Shown piece by piece: positions 1 through 8,432 of a DNA stretch of 64,000 bases. A model generated the notes under the pieces. That model was not told where the DNA came from. It worked only from the letters and a program-made list of their open reading frames with translations, and did not search any database. Source of the DNA: Zavarzinia aquatilis (lineage in GTDB: Bacteria > Pseudomonadota > Alphaproteobacteria > Zavarziniales > Zavarziniaceae); assembly GCF_003173035.1 (NCBI RefSeq), contig NZ_QGLE01000001.1, positions 186,001 to 250,000 of the forward strand, written 5' to 3'. Made by a program: the position numbers and the translations under genes. Position 1 is the first letter of the stretch; each line of letters starts with the position of its first letter.

Positions 1-882
1 GATGACGCTGGCAGCGATGACGCTGGCGGCGGCGATGACGATCAGCACATCGCCGACGCCCCGTCCGATCACGTCAATGCCGAAGATATAGACGGCGATC
101 TTGAGCAGGGTGAAGACGCCCGCCTTCACCACGGCGACGGCGTGCAAGAGGGCAGAGACCGGGGTCGGCGCCACCATGGCGGCAGGCAGCCAGCCGTGCA
201 GCGGCATCAGCGCCGCCTTGCCGACGCCATAGGCGAAGAGGAGGAGGAGCACGGTCAGCGCGCCGTCGCCCAGCTTGCCGTCGAGAATGCCGCCCGCGGT
301 GAAATCGAGGGTGCCGGCCGCGCTCCAGGTCCACAGGATGGCGCCGAGGAAGGGCACGAGCGAGGTTGCCAGCAGATAGGCGAGGTAACGCCGCGCGCCC
401 GCGATGGCGCCTTCGGTCTGCCAGTGCACGACCAGCGGATAGGTGACGAGGGTCAGGGCTTCATAGGCGACAAAGAGCGTCGCGAGGTTACCCGCCATGG
501 CGATGGCCATCGCGGCGGACAGCGCGAGGGCGAAACAGGCATAGAATCGGGTCTGGCGCGGCGCGTGCTCGGCCCGCATGTAGCCGATGGAATAGAGCGA
601 GTTGAGCCCCCACAGTCCGGCGGCGACCCCGGCGAAGACGAGACCGATCGGCTCCGCCCGCAGCATCAGGGTAAAGCCGGGCAGGATCTGGGCGAGGGCG
701 ATGGTCGGGGCCGTGCCGGCATCGAAGCCGGCGATCAGCTGCCAGACGGTGAAGGCAAGGCCCGCCGCCGCCGCCAGCGTCACCGCCTCGCGCAGGTTGG
801 GCGAGCGGCCGGCAAGGGCGATGAGCAGCGCCGCCGCCAGCGGCAGCAGGATCGCGGTCAGCATCAGGTCGGCGGTGGTCAT
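1..882 (-). CDS. Mrp antiporter NuoL/M-like subunit (partial, second D/A-type subunit)
   Basis: This frame opens with ATG at 882 and stays open to the left window edge, giving about 294 N-terminal residues; the C-terminus lies outside the window. The protein is very hydrophobic and carries the proton-channel subunit signature of the NuoL/NuoM/MrpA/MrpD family, including GVGKAALMPLHGWLPAAM and PTPVSALLHAVAVVKAG near residues 218-258. It overlaps the stop of the upstream mnhD gene by four bases (ATGA), so it is the last visible gene of the mnh operon. The cluster holds no full-length MrpA, so this gene probably supplies the missing NuoL-like channel half (inference). It could equally be called a second MnhD. 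Confidence 0.85.
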   Translation of the reverse strand, partial: MTTADLMLTAILLPLAAALLIALAGRSPNLREAVTLAAAAGLAFTVWQLIAGFDAGTAPTIALAQILPGFTLMLRAEPIGLVFAGVAAGLWGLNSLYSIGYMRAEHAPRQTRFYACFALALSAAMAIAMAGNLATLFVAYEALTLVTYPLVVHWQTEGAIAGARRYLAYLLATSLVPFLGAILWTWSAAGTLDFTAGGILDGKLGDGALTVLLLLFAYGVGKAALMPLHGWLPAAMVAPTPVSALLHAVAVVKAGVFTLLKIAVYIFGIDVIGRGVGDVLIVIAAASVIAASVI

Positions 883-2360
883 GGCGCGGTCCCGATCATC
901 TGGGCAGCGATCCGCGAGGCGAGGGTCAGCATCGGCTCGCTCCAGATGCCAAGGCCGAGGGTGGCGGCGCCGAGCAGGCCGGCCGGCAGGATGAAGGCGG
1001 GATGCAGGTCGCGGCGGGGGCGCGGCTTCTCGGGCACGGCCAGCATCCCCGCTTCGACGATGCGCCAGATATAGGCGACGGTGATGAGCGAGGTCAGCAG
1101 CACGCCGCCGACGACGAGCCAGTTCGCCTGATCGAAGGCCAGCTTGATGACGACGAGTTTGGAGACGAAGCCGGCGGTCAACGGCACGCCGATCAGGGCG
1201 AGGCCGCCGAGGACGAGAAGGCCGAAGGCGACGGGCATGTCCTTGGACAGGCCGGCCAGCGCCTCCATCCGGGTGGAGCCGCGGCGGTGCAGGACGGCGG
1301 CGGTGGTCGCGAACATGCCGCCCTTGATGATGGCGTGGTTGAACAGGTTGACCAGGGCGGCGGCGATGCCGGCGACCCCGCCGAGGCCGAGGGCGACCAG
1401 CATCAGGCCGAGATTGGCGATGGAGGAATAGGCCAGCAGGCGGCGCAGGTCCTTGGTCGTTACCGCGATGACCGAACCCGCGAGCAGCATGGCGAGGCCG
1501 ATGGGCGGCAGCAGGGCGGCGAAATTCACCCGGCCGATCTCGCCCGGGGTGTCGAACACGAAATCCGACATGCGGATCAGCATGTAGATGGCGACCTTGG
1601 TCGCCGTCATGGCGAGGAAGGTGCCGATGGCCGCCGGGGCGTAGGCATAGGCATTGGGCATCCAGCGGTGCAGGGGCAGCATGGCCGCCTTCAGCGCGAC
1701 GCCGACGAAGATGAAGGACGAGCCGACGAGAATCGCCCGCTTGGGCGCCGTCGCCATCCGCTCGCCGAGATCGGCCATGTTCAGCGTGCCGGTGACGACA
1801 TAGAGGAAGGCGATGCCGATGACGAAGAAGGTCGCCCCGGTCGCGCCGAGGATCAGATAGTCGAAGGCCGCGGTCAGGGCGCGGCGGTCCGTGCCGGCGC
1901 CCATGGCGATCAGCACATAGGTCGAGAGCGAGGAGATTTCGAGGAAGACGAAGACATTGAAGATATCGCCGGTGACGACGATGCCGACAAGACCGGCGAG
2001 GCACAGCAGGAAGGCGGCGAAGAGGCGCGGCCGGTCGCCCGGCGACACCGCGCCCTGCAGCGACACCGGCAGGAACAGGGCAACCAGCGTCGCGGCATAA
2101 GACAACAGGCAGGCCATGGCCGCGGCCAGCAGGTCGATCCGGTATTCGATGCCGATGGGCGGTGCCCAATTGCCGAGGTGGTAGGAAATCACCGTGCCGT
2201 CGAGGGTCTGGCACAGCAGCAGCGTCGCCAGCACGGCGTCGAGCGCGGCGATGACGAGCGCGGCCGCGCCGGCGATGGCGGGATTGCGAATAAGGGCGAC
2301 GAGCGGTGCCGAGAGCAGCGGCAGCACGACGACAAGGACGGCGGCGTTCTGGGCGATCAT
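879..2360 (-). CDS. mnhD: Mrp Na+/H+ antiporter subunit D
   Basis: 493-residue polytopic protein of the NuoM/NuoN/MrpD proton-translocating family, with the family's usual length and about 14 expected membrane segments. Visible motifs include NVFVFLEISSLSTYVLIAMG, VALKAAMLPLHRWMPNAYAY and a [15 protein letters not shown] stretch, which match the conserved channel helices and lateral-helix region. The open frame extends further upstream, but the start at 2360 was chosen because its ATG overlaps the mnhC stop by four bases and matches the family N-terminus. Its role is cation/proton exchange across the inner membrane together with the other Mnh subunits. Confidence 0.93.
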   Translation of the reverse strand: MIAQNAAVLVVVLPLLSAPLVALIRNPAIAGAAALVIAALDAVLATLLLCQTLDGTVISYHLGNWAPPIGIEYRIDLLAAAMACLLSYAATLVALFLPVSLQGAVSPGDRPRLFAAFLLCLAGLVGIVVTGDIFNVFVFLEISSLSTYVLIAMGAGTDRRALTAAFDYLILGATGATFFVIGIAFLYVVTGTLNMADLGERMATAPKRAILVGSSFIFVGVALKAAMLPLHRWMPNAYAYAPAAIGTFLAMTATKVAIYMLIRMSDFVFDTPGEIGRVNFAALLPPIGLAMLLAGSVIAVTTKDLRRLLAYSSIANLGLMLVALGLGGVAGIAAALVNLFNHAIIKGGMFATTAAVLHRRGSTRMEALAGLSKDMPVAFGLLVLGGLALIGVPLTAGFVSKLVVIKLAFDQANWLVVGGVLLTSLITVAYIWRIVEAGMLAVPEKPRPRRDLHPAFILPAGLLGAATLGLGIWSEPMLTLASRIAAQMIGTAP

Positions 2361-2740
2361 GAGCGGGCCTCCCCATCGGGCGGCAGCTCGGGCATGGTCA
2401 GGGGCAGCAGGTCCTCTTCCTCGATGGTGCCGAAACTCTCGCGGATGCGGACGGCGAGGGCGAGGCCGACCGCCAGCGTGGCGACGCCGACCACGATGGC
2501 GGTCAGGATCAGCACCGAGGGCAACGGGTTGGAGTAGCTGTTGAAGCCGGGCGAGAGGATGGGCGGGGTCGCCCCGTCGACGACGCCGATGGCGATATAA
2601 AGCACGAAGACCGAGACCTGGAAGATGCCAAGGCCGATCAGCTTTTTGACGAGATTGCCCTGGGCGATGACGATATAGAGACCGGTCATCATCAGCACGA
2701 TGACCGCCCAATAGGGGAACAGGCCGACGAGATCGCTCAT
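2357..2740 (-). CDS. mnhC: Mrp Na+/H+ antiporter subunit C (NuoK-like)
   Basis: 127-residue membrane protein with three hydrophobic segments, homologous in layout to NuoK and MrpC. The N-terminal helix is followed by the conserved NLVKKLIGLGIFQVSVFVLY region typical of MrpC. The start overlaps the mnhB stop (2737-2740) and the end overlaps the mnhD start, both by four bases, which indicates tight translational coupling. The C-terminal tail is acidic (EEEDLLPLTMPELP). It functions only as part of the multi-subunit Mrp complex, which exports Na+ or K+ in exchange for protons. Confidence 0.93.
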   Translation of the reverse strand: MSDLVGLFPYWAVIVLMMTGLYIVIAQGNLVKKLIGLGIFQVSVFVLYIAIGVVDGATPPILSPGFNSYSNPLPSVLILTAIVVGVATLAVGLALAVRIRESFGTIEEEDLLPLTMPELPPDGEARS

Positions 2741-3714
2741 GGCTCGCTCCGACGGCTGGCGAAGCGCTGGAACAGAAGGGTCATCACACAGGTCACGGTC
2801 ATGAAGACGCCCAGTTCGATCGCGGTCAGGCCGATCTGCTGGCCGGTCGGCCCGGCGGAAAGGGCGTCGTAGTCGAGAAAATTCCGGCCGAGGGCCAGGG
2901 TGACGAGGCCGGTGCCGCCATAGGTCAGCACGCCGAGGGCAGCGATCACCTGCAGCACCCGCTCAGGCACCAGCCGGTTGAGCCGGTCGATGCCGAAGAC
3001 GAGGCCATAGAGGATGAGCGCGCCGCCGAGGATCGCGCCCGCCTGGAAGCCGCCACCGGGGCTATAGGCGCCGTGGAACTGGACATAGGGCGCGAGGAAC
3101 AGGGTCATTGGCACGAAAAGCGTCGCCACGCTGCGCAGGATCACGTCGCGATCCGCCCGCGCCGGGGCATCGCCACGATGCAGCGGCCGCGACTGGGAGC
3201 CGCCGAGCAGCAGGAGGACACCGAGCGCGGCGGTGAAGACCACCACCGTCTCGCCCATGGTGTCGTAACCGCGATAGGCACCGAGGACCGAGGTGATGAC
3301 GTTGGGAATGCCCATCTCGGCCGCGCTCTCGTTCAGGTAATGGGGCGCGACATGGAGATTGGCGGGGGCGGCGGGATCGCCGAAGCGCGGCAGCTCCAGC
3401 GTGCCATAGACAAGGGCGAGGCCGCAGACGGTCGAGACGAGGAGGCCGACCGCGGAGGCGCGCCGGCCGACCCGCTTCTCGCGCCGGCCGGTCAGGCGGA
3501 TGGCGGCGAGGGTCAGCACGGTCGAGACGCCGGCGCCGACGCAGGCTTCGGTGAAGGCGACGTCCGGCGCGTCGAACAGCACGAAGATGGCGCAGCAGGT
3601 GAAGCTGAAGATGCCCGACAGCATGGTGACGACGAGAAGGTCGTCCATGAAGGCGATGGCGACGGCAAGGGCGCCGAGCGCGGCCAGCAGGCCGATCATC
3701 AGGAGCGTTTCCAT
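2737..3714 (-). CDS. mnhB: Mrp antiporter subunit B with fused MrpA C-terminal domains
   Basis: 325 residues from ATG 3714. The N-terminal half (about residues 1-175) has the DUF4040/MrpA-tail pattern, for example DAPDVAFTEACVGAGVSTVL, then NVITSVLGAYRGYDTMGETV. The C-terminal half (about 185-320) is the MnhB domain with LFLAPYVQFHGAYSPGGGFQ. In seven-gene Mrp systems the first half belongs to the large MrpA subunit; here it is joined to MrpB, as in split-A systems. A longer upstream reading frame exists, but it would overlap mnhG coding sequence and adds non-conserved Arg/Pro-rich sequence. The gene starts 4 bases after the mnhG stop. Confidence 0.9.
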   Translation of the reverse strand: METLLMIGLLAALGALAVAIAFMDDLLVVTMLSGIFSFTCCAIFVLFDAPDVAFTEACVGAGVSTVLTLAAIRLTGRREKRVGRRASAVGLLVSTVCGLALVYGTLELPRFGDPAAPANLHVAPHYLNESAAEMGIPNVITSVLGAYRGYDTMGETVVVFTAALGVLLLLGGSQSRPLHRGDAPARADRDVILRSVATLFVPMTLFLAPYVQFHGAYSPGGGFQAGAILGGALILYGLVFGIDRLNRLVPERVLQVIAALGVLTYGGTGLVTLALGRNFLDYDALSAGPTGQQIGLTAIELGVFMTVTCVMTLLFQRFASRRSEP

Positions 3715-3718
3715 CGGA

Positions 3719-4072
3719 CTATTCCCCCGGCACGGCCGGCGGCGGCCGGTCCTCGTGCAGGCTGGGGCGCAGCCCCGACCGGAAGGCCGCCCGGGCCAGC
3801 GCATGGCAGCTGGCAGGCGAGGCGAAGAGCGCGACAATCAGCACGATGAGCAGCTTGACCGCGGTCAGGATGTCGGGCGACAGCACGGCGAGGCCGACAA
3901 GAATGCCGATGGCGCCCGCGGTATCGGTCACGCCCGAGGCATGGGCCCTTGTGTAGAAGTCGGGCAGGCGGACGAGGCCGAGCGCGCCGACGAGCGCGGC
4001 AAGGCCGCCGATGCCGATCAGCACGTCGCCGACGACAAGCCGCGCCAGGTCGAAAATGTCGGGCAGGGTCAT
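3719..4072 (-). CDS. mnhG: Mrp Na+/H+ antiporter subunit G
   Basis: 117-residue membrane protein of the MnhG/PhaG family. The diagnostic stretch is GALGLVRLPDFYTRAHASGV at about residues 30-49, followed by two more hydrophobic segments. It is preceded by mnhF with a four-base overlap (4069-4072) and followed by mnhB after four bases. It is a small accessory subunit of the Mrp antiporter complex; it has no catalytic motif of its own. Confidence 0.93.
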   Translation of the reverse strand: MTLPDIFDLARLVVGDVLIGIGGLAALVGALGLVRLPDFYTRAHASGVTDTAGAIGILVGLAVLSPDILTAVKLLIVLIVALFASPASCHALARAAFRSGLRPSLHEDRPPPAVPGE

Positions 4073-4326
4073 GACCGCTCCTTGTCGCCGACGAGGTAGC
4101 GCAGCACGGCGATGGTGCCGATCAGGTTCAGCACGGCATAGACGAGGGCGATGTCGATGAAGTCATAGCGATCCGTGGCGAAGCCGAGGACGGCGATGAG
4201 CAGGATCGTCTTGGTGCCGATCACGTTCAGCGACAGCACCCGGTCGAACACCGTGGGGCCGGAAATGGCGCGAATCAGGGCGAGGGCGAAGGTCACGAAC
4301 AGCGCGACGGCGACGGCTGCGAACAT
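4069..4326 (-). CDS. mnhF: Mrp Na+/H+ antiporter subunit F
   Basis: 85-residue protein with three membrane segments. The motif ALIRAISGPTVFDRVLSLNV near residues 16-35 is the family hallmark of MrpF/MnhF (GPT.xDRVxA). The stop overlaps the mnhG start by four bases and the start lies one base after the mnhE stop. Small structural subunit of the Mrp complex in the inner membrane. Confidence 0.93.
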   Translation of the reverse strand: MFAAVAVALFVTFALALIRAISGPTVFDRVLSLNVIGTKTILLIAVLGFATDRYDFIDIALVYAVLNLIGTIAVLRYLVGDKERS

Positions 4327-4327
4327 G

Positions 4328-4861
4328 TCAGGCGACCTTGCCGCGGAAATTTTCGTCGAGCACGGTGCAGCGCCGGTCCATTTCGCCGTCCTGCAGCGAA
4401 GCCAGTCCTTCGCGGTGCAGCGCGTGAATCAGGAACTGATCGCCCTCGGCGAGGACGGTGATCGTGCCTGGCGTCAGGGTGATCGAATTGGCGTAGAGCG
4501 TCTTGCACAGATCGGTCTTCTGCGAGGCGTGAACCCAGCCCATGGCGGGACTCGGCGGCTTGCCGAGGCCGAGGACACAGCGGATCACGTCGATGTTGGC
4601 CTTCACGATTTCGACCAGCAGCCAGCGCCAGTAGATCACCAGCGCCACCACCAGCGAGAAGGGCTGATAGTCCCGCGACACCAGCCCGAGGCGGGTCAGC
4701 AGGAGAATCACGCCGACCACCGAGAGAATGGAGGTGACAAGCAGAAAAGGGGAAAAATGCCCGGATAGACCCATCCACAGGAAATAGAACGCGGCACCAA
4801 GCAGCAGTCTTTGTGTCACCGGCCTCCCTTTCAGCCTTGTCGCTGTGATTTCGTTAGCCAT
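4328..4861 (-). CDS. mnhE: Mrp Na+/H+ antiporter subunit E
   Basis: 177 residues when started at ATG 4861 (MANEITATRL). An upstream in-frame ATG at 4960 would add 33 residues that look non-conserved. The protein has the MnhE layout: N-terminal hydrophobic helices, then a soluble C-terminal domain with LYANSITLTPGTITV (about residues 115-135), the family signature. It is the first gene of the operon, transcribed leftward, so the operon promoter should lie in the 255-base divergent region before cspA (4862-5116). Confidence 0.9.
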   Translation of the reverse strand: MANEITATRLKGRPVTQRLLLGAAFYFLWMGLSGHFSPFLLVTSILSVVGVILLLTRLGLVSRDYQPFSLVVALVIYWRWLLVEIVKANIDVIRCVLGLGKPPSPAMGWVHASQKTDLCKTLYANSITLTPGTITVLAEGDQFLIHALHREGLASLQDGEMDRRCTVLDENFRGKVA

Positions 4862-5116
4862 AAATGTGCCGAAAATACCGGGGAATGCAATGCCGTTGGC
4901 TTCTGTATTGCGCGGTGCAATAGGTGCGCCGCAACAAATCTGCATCCAATCGGGTGTCAATTGATGGCGCGACAGCCCATCATTCTGCGTGACACAAAGG
5001 TGTCGTGATGTGATGATGGCGTCACAAAGGACGCAGGAAAATCTGCGCGTAAAAATAGGGGGATAGCCAGAAAAGGTGACCTGCCCGTCATCTTTTCAGT
5101 GTGGGAAGAGTAGCTC
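4862..5116. other. Divergent intergenic region mnhE / cold-shock gene
   Basis: 255 bases that must hold the promoters of the leftward mnh operon and the rightward cold-shock gene. It is AT-richer than its neighbours. I see two similar short motifs, at 4988-5000 and 5020-5030, each containing CACAAAGG inside a small inverted repeat, but no clear -35/-10 pair. The stretch just before 5117 has a GGGAAG ribosome-binding site about nine bases ahead of the cold-shock ATG. Confidence 0.4.
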
Positions 5117-5650
5117 ATGGAACAGATCATGGCGGCGGGTGGCGGCGCCGAATTCGCCACAATCGAAATCTCCGGTCGGGTCAAGTGGTTCGACATGACG
5201 AAGGGCTACGGCTTCGTCACGCCGGGGGACGGCCAGGGAGATATCCTGCTTCATCTGTCGGCCCTGCGTCAGGCGGGGCTCGACCACGTCGACGAGGGGG
5301 CAACGCTTCGCTGCGAGGCGGTTCGCCGGCCCAAGGGCTTTCAGGCATTGCGGGTGATCGACCACGATCCCTCGACCGCCTTGCCCTCGGACCGATTGCG
5401 ACCGCCGCCCAGGCGGGCTCTGCCCCAGGTCGAGGATGCCGGGTCGCCGGTACCGGCCACGGTGAAATGGTTCAACCGTGCCCGGGGTTACGGCTTCGTC
5501 TCGCGCGGCGAAGGCACGCCCGACATCTTCGTGCATATGGAAGTGTTGCGACGATCGGGGGTGATCGAGGTGGCGCCAGGCCAGTCGGTCACGGTCCGCA
5601 TCGTCGAGAGCGACAAGGGACCGCAGGTCGCGGAATTGAAACCTTCCTAG
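5117..5650 (+). CDS. Two-domain cold-shock protein
   Basis: 177 residues containing two cold-shock (OB-fold) domains: about residues 18-82, with [15 protein letters not shown] (RNP1-like KGYGFV), and about 112-175, with [15 protein letters not shown] and DIFVHM (RNP2-like). A proline/arginine-rich linker separates them. Double-CSD proteins of this length are typical of alphaproteobacteria and bind single-stranded RNA or DNA. It is monocistronic: it has its own upstream region and a strong terminator directly after the stop. The specific target transcripts cannot be inferred from the sequence. Confidence 0.9.
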   Translation: MEQIMAAGGGAEFATIEISGRVKWFDMTKGYGFVTPGDGQGDILLHLSALRQAGLDHVDEGATLRCEAVRRPKGFQALRVIDHDPSTALPSDRLRPPPRRALPQVEDAGSPVPATVKWFNRARGYGFVSRGEGTPDIFVHMEVLRRSGVIEVAPGQSVTVRIVESDKGPQVAELKPS

Positions 5651-5675
5651 GTACAGCCCCCTCCGGGGTGTGACC

Positions 5676-5714
5676 AACGGCGCGTCCCGGGCAGGGCACG
5701 CGCCGTTTCTTTTT
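5676..5714 (+). terminator. Rho-independent terminator of the cold-shock gene
   Basis: The arms AACGGCGCGT (5676-5685) and ACGCGCCGTT (5698-5707) form a perfect 10-bp stem, followed by TCTTTTT. It begins 25 bases after the cold-shock stop codon. The T run lies on the plus strand, but the stem could also serve the converging thi operon. Confidence 0.9.
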
Positions 5715-5721
5715 GTGACGC

Positions 5722-6657
5722 TCAGCGCGGCGGGGCGGCGTAATCGCCGGCATCGCCGGCCCGGGCGATCAGGCCGGCCTCCTTCAGGAAGGCGGCGATG
5801 CGGGCGAAACGCCCGGGATCGAGGGCGGCCGGGCTGGCGGCGAGGCGGGGCAGGGTCAGGCCCCAGGCTTCCCGGTTCAGGTCGTCGTTCAGCTCCGGGT
5901 GGTCCTTGACGAAGGCGGCCCAGGCGGCGTCGGGATGATTGAGCGTATAGCTGACACCGGCCTCGAGGGCGGCGTTGAAGCGGGCGATGCGCGGATCGCC
6001 CGCCTTGTCGGCGGCGGCGACCACGACCAATTCGTCATAGGCGGGCACGCCGTGATCCTCGACCGCGAAGATGCGCGCGGGCTTGCCGAGAAGGCGCATC
6101 TCCGGGATCTCGAAATTGCGGAAGGCGCCGATGACGCCGTCGACCTGGCCCGAAGCCAGCGCCGTCGCCAGGGCGAAATTCACGTTGATCAGGGTGACGT
6201 CGGACGGGGCGAGGCCGGCACTCTTCAGCATGGCCTGCAGCAGCGCGTCCTCGAAACCGGCGACCGAATAGCCGATCTTGCGACCCTTGAGGTCGGCGAT
6301 GGTCTTCACCGGCCCGTCGGCCAGCACGGCGAGACTGTTCAGCGGCGTATCGACGAGGGTCGCGACCCGGCGCAGGGGCAGGCCCTCCTCGACCAGCAGC
6401 ACCAGCTGCGGCTGATAGGTGACGGCGAGGTCGGCCTTGCCGGCGGCGACCAGTTTCGGCGGATCGTTCGGGTCGGACGGCGCGATCAGCTCGACCTCCA
6501 GCCCTTGCGCGGCGAAATAGCCCTGGCTCTGCGCGGCGAAGAGCGCGGCATGGTCGGGGTTGACCGCCCAGTCGAGCAGCACGGTCAATCTGTCGGCCGC
6601 CGCCGCGGGCAACGACAGCAGGCAAAGGGCGAGAAGGGGCGCGAGGCGTTTCATCAT
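5722..6657 (-). CDS. thiY: HMP/thiamine-precursor ABC transporter substrate-binding protein
   Basis: 311 residues with an N-terminal signal peptide (about 1-20, ending AAAA) and an NMT1/THI5-like periplasmic binding domain. Visible family features are LLDWAVNPDHAALFAAQSQG near the mature N-terminus, ADLAVTYQPQL, and GFEDALLQAMLKSAG. It is the third gene after the TPP riboswitch, and its ATG overlaps the thiX stop by four bases (ATGA). ThiY proteins bind formylaminopyrimidine or hydroxymethylpyrimidine in the periplasm for the ThiXZ importer. The exact ligand is inferred from family and riboswitch control, not seen directly. Confidence 0.85.
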   Translation of the reverse strand: MMKRLAPLLALCLLSLPAAAADRLTVLLDWAVNPDHAALFAAQSQGYFAAQGLEVELIAPSDPNDPPKLVAAGKADLAVTYQPQLVLLVEEGLPLRRVATLVDTPLNSLAVLADGPVKTIADLKGRKIGYSVAGFEDALLQAMLKSAGLAPSDVTLINVNFALATALASGQVDGVIGAFRNFEIPEMRLLGKPARIFAVEDHGVPAYDELVVVAAADKAGDPRIARFNAALEAGVSYTLNHPDAAWAAFVKDHPELNDDLNREAWGLTLPRLAASPAALDPGRFARIAAFLKEAGLIARAGDAGDYAAPPR

Positions 6658-7451
6658 GTCGGTTCCGACTCCTTCAGGATATCCGTGGAATTGGCCCATG
6701 GCGTCGCCCGGCGCAGGGCGCCGTCAACGAGGCGATACAGCAGCAGGGCGATGACGGCGAGCAGGGCGAGGGCGGCGAACATCAGGTCGATCTTGGCCCG
6801 GGCATTGGCCTGCAGCATCAGCCAGCCGAGGCCGCCGGCCGAGCCGACCCATTCCCCGATCACGGCGCCGATGGGCGCAACCGCGGCGGCGATGCGCAGG
6901 CCAGAGCCAAGGGCGGGCAGGGCGGCCGGCCCATAGAGGTGGCGCAGCAGGCGCCAGCGCCGGCCACGTGGCGACCCGCCGCCCGTCATCACCCGCGCGA
7001 GATCGACGAGCCCGGGCTCCAGCCGCGCGATACCGTCGGCGAGGGCGATGGTGACCGGAAAGAAGATGACGATGGCGGCCATGGCGATCTTCGAGGCCAT
7101 GCCATAGCCGAGCCAGAGCACGAGCAGGGGCGCGATGGCGAAGACCGGCACCGCCTGGCTGGCGATCACCAGCGGCAGCAGGATGCGTCGCAAGGGCCGC
7201 GACGCTGAGATGGCGATGGCGGCACCGATGCCGATCAGGGTGCCGATGACGAGGCCGAGGCCGATTTCGGCGAGGGTGATCAGCCCATGGTCGAGCAACA
7301 GCGCGCGGTCGAGCCACAGCCGGCGCGCGACGGCGGCGGGGCCTGGGAGGATGAAGGGGGGCGGCGCGAACAGCGTGACCGCCCCCTGCCACAGCAAAAG
7401 GATGGCGATGCCGGCGCCCAGCGCGGCGGCGAGACGGCCCATGGACTTCAT
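6654..7451 (-). CDS. thiX: HMP/thiamine-precursor ABC transporter permease
   Basis: 265-residue inner-membrane permease of the BPD_transp_1 (TauC/SsuC-like) family with about six hydrophobic helices. The EAA loop region is visible around GGGSPRGRRWRLLRHLYGPA (about residues 157-178). It overlaps thiZ upstream (7448-7451) and thiY downstream (6654-6657) by four bases each. It forms the transmembrane channel of the thiamine-precursor importer. Confidence 0.87.
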   Translation of the reverse strand: MKSMGRLAAALGAGIAILLLWQGAVTLFAPPPFILPGPAAVARRLWLDRALLLDHGLITLAEIGLGLVIGTLIGIGAAIAISASRPLRRILLPLVIASQAVPVFAIAPLLVLWLGYGMASKIAMAAIVIFFPVTIALADGIARLEPGLVDLARVMTGGGSPRGRRWRLLRHLYGPAALPALGSGLRIAAAVAPIGAVIGEWVGSAGGLGWLMLQANARAKIDLMFAALALLAVIALLLYRLVDGALRRATPWANSTDILKESEPT

Positions 7452-8215
7452 CCCTGCGCGCCCCCATCGCCGAGGCTTTCGAACAGGCGGCCGAGGGCGG
7501 CGGCGAAATCGCCCCGCGCCTGATCGCGCGGGATGGCGCCGCCCGGCACCTCGATCTCGCGCAACGCGCCGGGGCGGCTGTTCAGCACCAAAACCCGGTC
7601 GCCGAGGCGCAGGGCCTCGGCGGGGTCGTGGGTGACCAGCAGCACTGTCCGCCCGGCAAGGGCACGGGCGGTCACCTCTTGCAGGCGGTGGCGCGTCACC
7701 GCGTCGAGGGCGGAGAAGGGCTCGTCCATCAGGACGACCGGCCGGTCCTCGTAAAGCGTGCGGGCGAGGGCGGCGCGCTGGCGCATCCCGCCCGACAGGG
7801 CCTCCGGCCGCAGGTCGATGGCGGGGCCGAGGCCGAGGCGGGTCAGGATGGCGCGGGCACGGCTCTCGTCCGGCGCCTCGCCGCGCAGGCGGGCACCCAG
7901 CATCGTGTTGTCGATCAGCCGGGCCCAGGGCAGCAGATGGTCGCGCTGCGCCATCATGGCGATCCTTCCGGCGAGGGGGGCGCCATCACCGGCCGACACC
8001 GTACCGGAAAGGCCCGCCGCGGGCAGGCCGGCGATGAGTTTCAGGAGACTGGTCTTGCCGATGCCGCTCGGCCCCAGAAGGCAGGTGGTGCGCCCGCCGT
8101 CGAGGGTCAGGTCGAGGCCGGCGAAATGGCAGGTGTCACCGAAGCGCAGCGCGGCGCCGGAAATCACGATGGCAGGCGACCTGCCGGCAGCGGCCGGCCC
8201 GTCGGGCACAGTCAT
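7448..8215 (-). CDS. thiZ: HMP/thiamine-precursor ABC transporter ATP-binding protein
   Basis: 255 residues from ATG 8215. Walker A is GPSGIGKT (48-55); the ABC signature is LSGGMRQRAALARTL and Walker B is VVLMDEP. It energises the ThiXY importer. The frame is open well upstream through the riboswitch, so the start must be chosen: ATG 8215 lies 12 bases after the last riboswitch base, while an in-frame ATG at 8227 would sit inside it. As first gene of the operon it is the direct target of the TPP riboswitch. Confidence 0.87.
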   Translation of the reverse strand: MTVPDGPAAAGRSPAIVISGAALRFGDTCHFAGLDLTLDGGRTTCLLGPSGIGKTSLLKLIAGLPAAGLSGTVSAGDGAPLAGRIAMMAQRDHLLPWARLIDNTMLGARLRGEAPDESRARAILTRLGLGPAIDLRPEALSGGMRQRAALARTLYEDRPVVLMDEPFSALDAVTRHRLQEVTARALAGRTVLLVTHDPAEALRLGDRVLVLNSRPGALREIEVPGGAIPRDQARGDFAAALGRLFESLGDGGAQG

Positions 8216-8226
8216 GGAACCACCCA

Positions 8227-8310
8227 TCCCTACGCCGGTGCGAGCCGGATCAGGTTCTAGGGGTCGTTCCGCGTGGAACCTCTCAGCCGGCGCTCCGGCT
8301 CCCCCGAGTG
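8227..8310 (-). promoter_or_regulatory. TPP (THI-element) riboswitch
   Basis: Read on the minus strand, this region has the conserved thi-box segments: GGCTGAGAGG near 8287-8278, the core GAACCTGATCCGG at about 8258-8246, and GGCGTAGGGA ending at 8227. The variable P3 arm lies between the first two. The element ends 12 bases before the thiZ start and overlaps its Shine-Dalgarno area, so control at translation initiation is likely: TPP binding would lower expression of the importer. Confidence 0.93.
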
Positions 8311-8432
8311 AAGAGGTGCGGACTATGCCCGCCGGGGACGGGCCGGGCAAGGGCTTATTGCCCATAGGACCCGCGCATGGTGGACCCGCGCATGGTCTTG
8401 ACGCTGCGCCGGCCCATGGGCATCGTCGCGTC

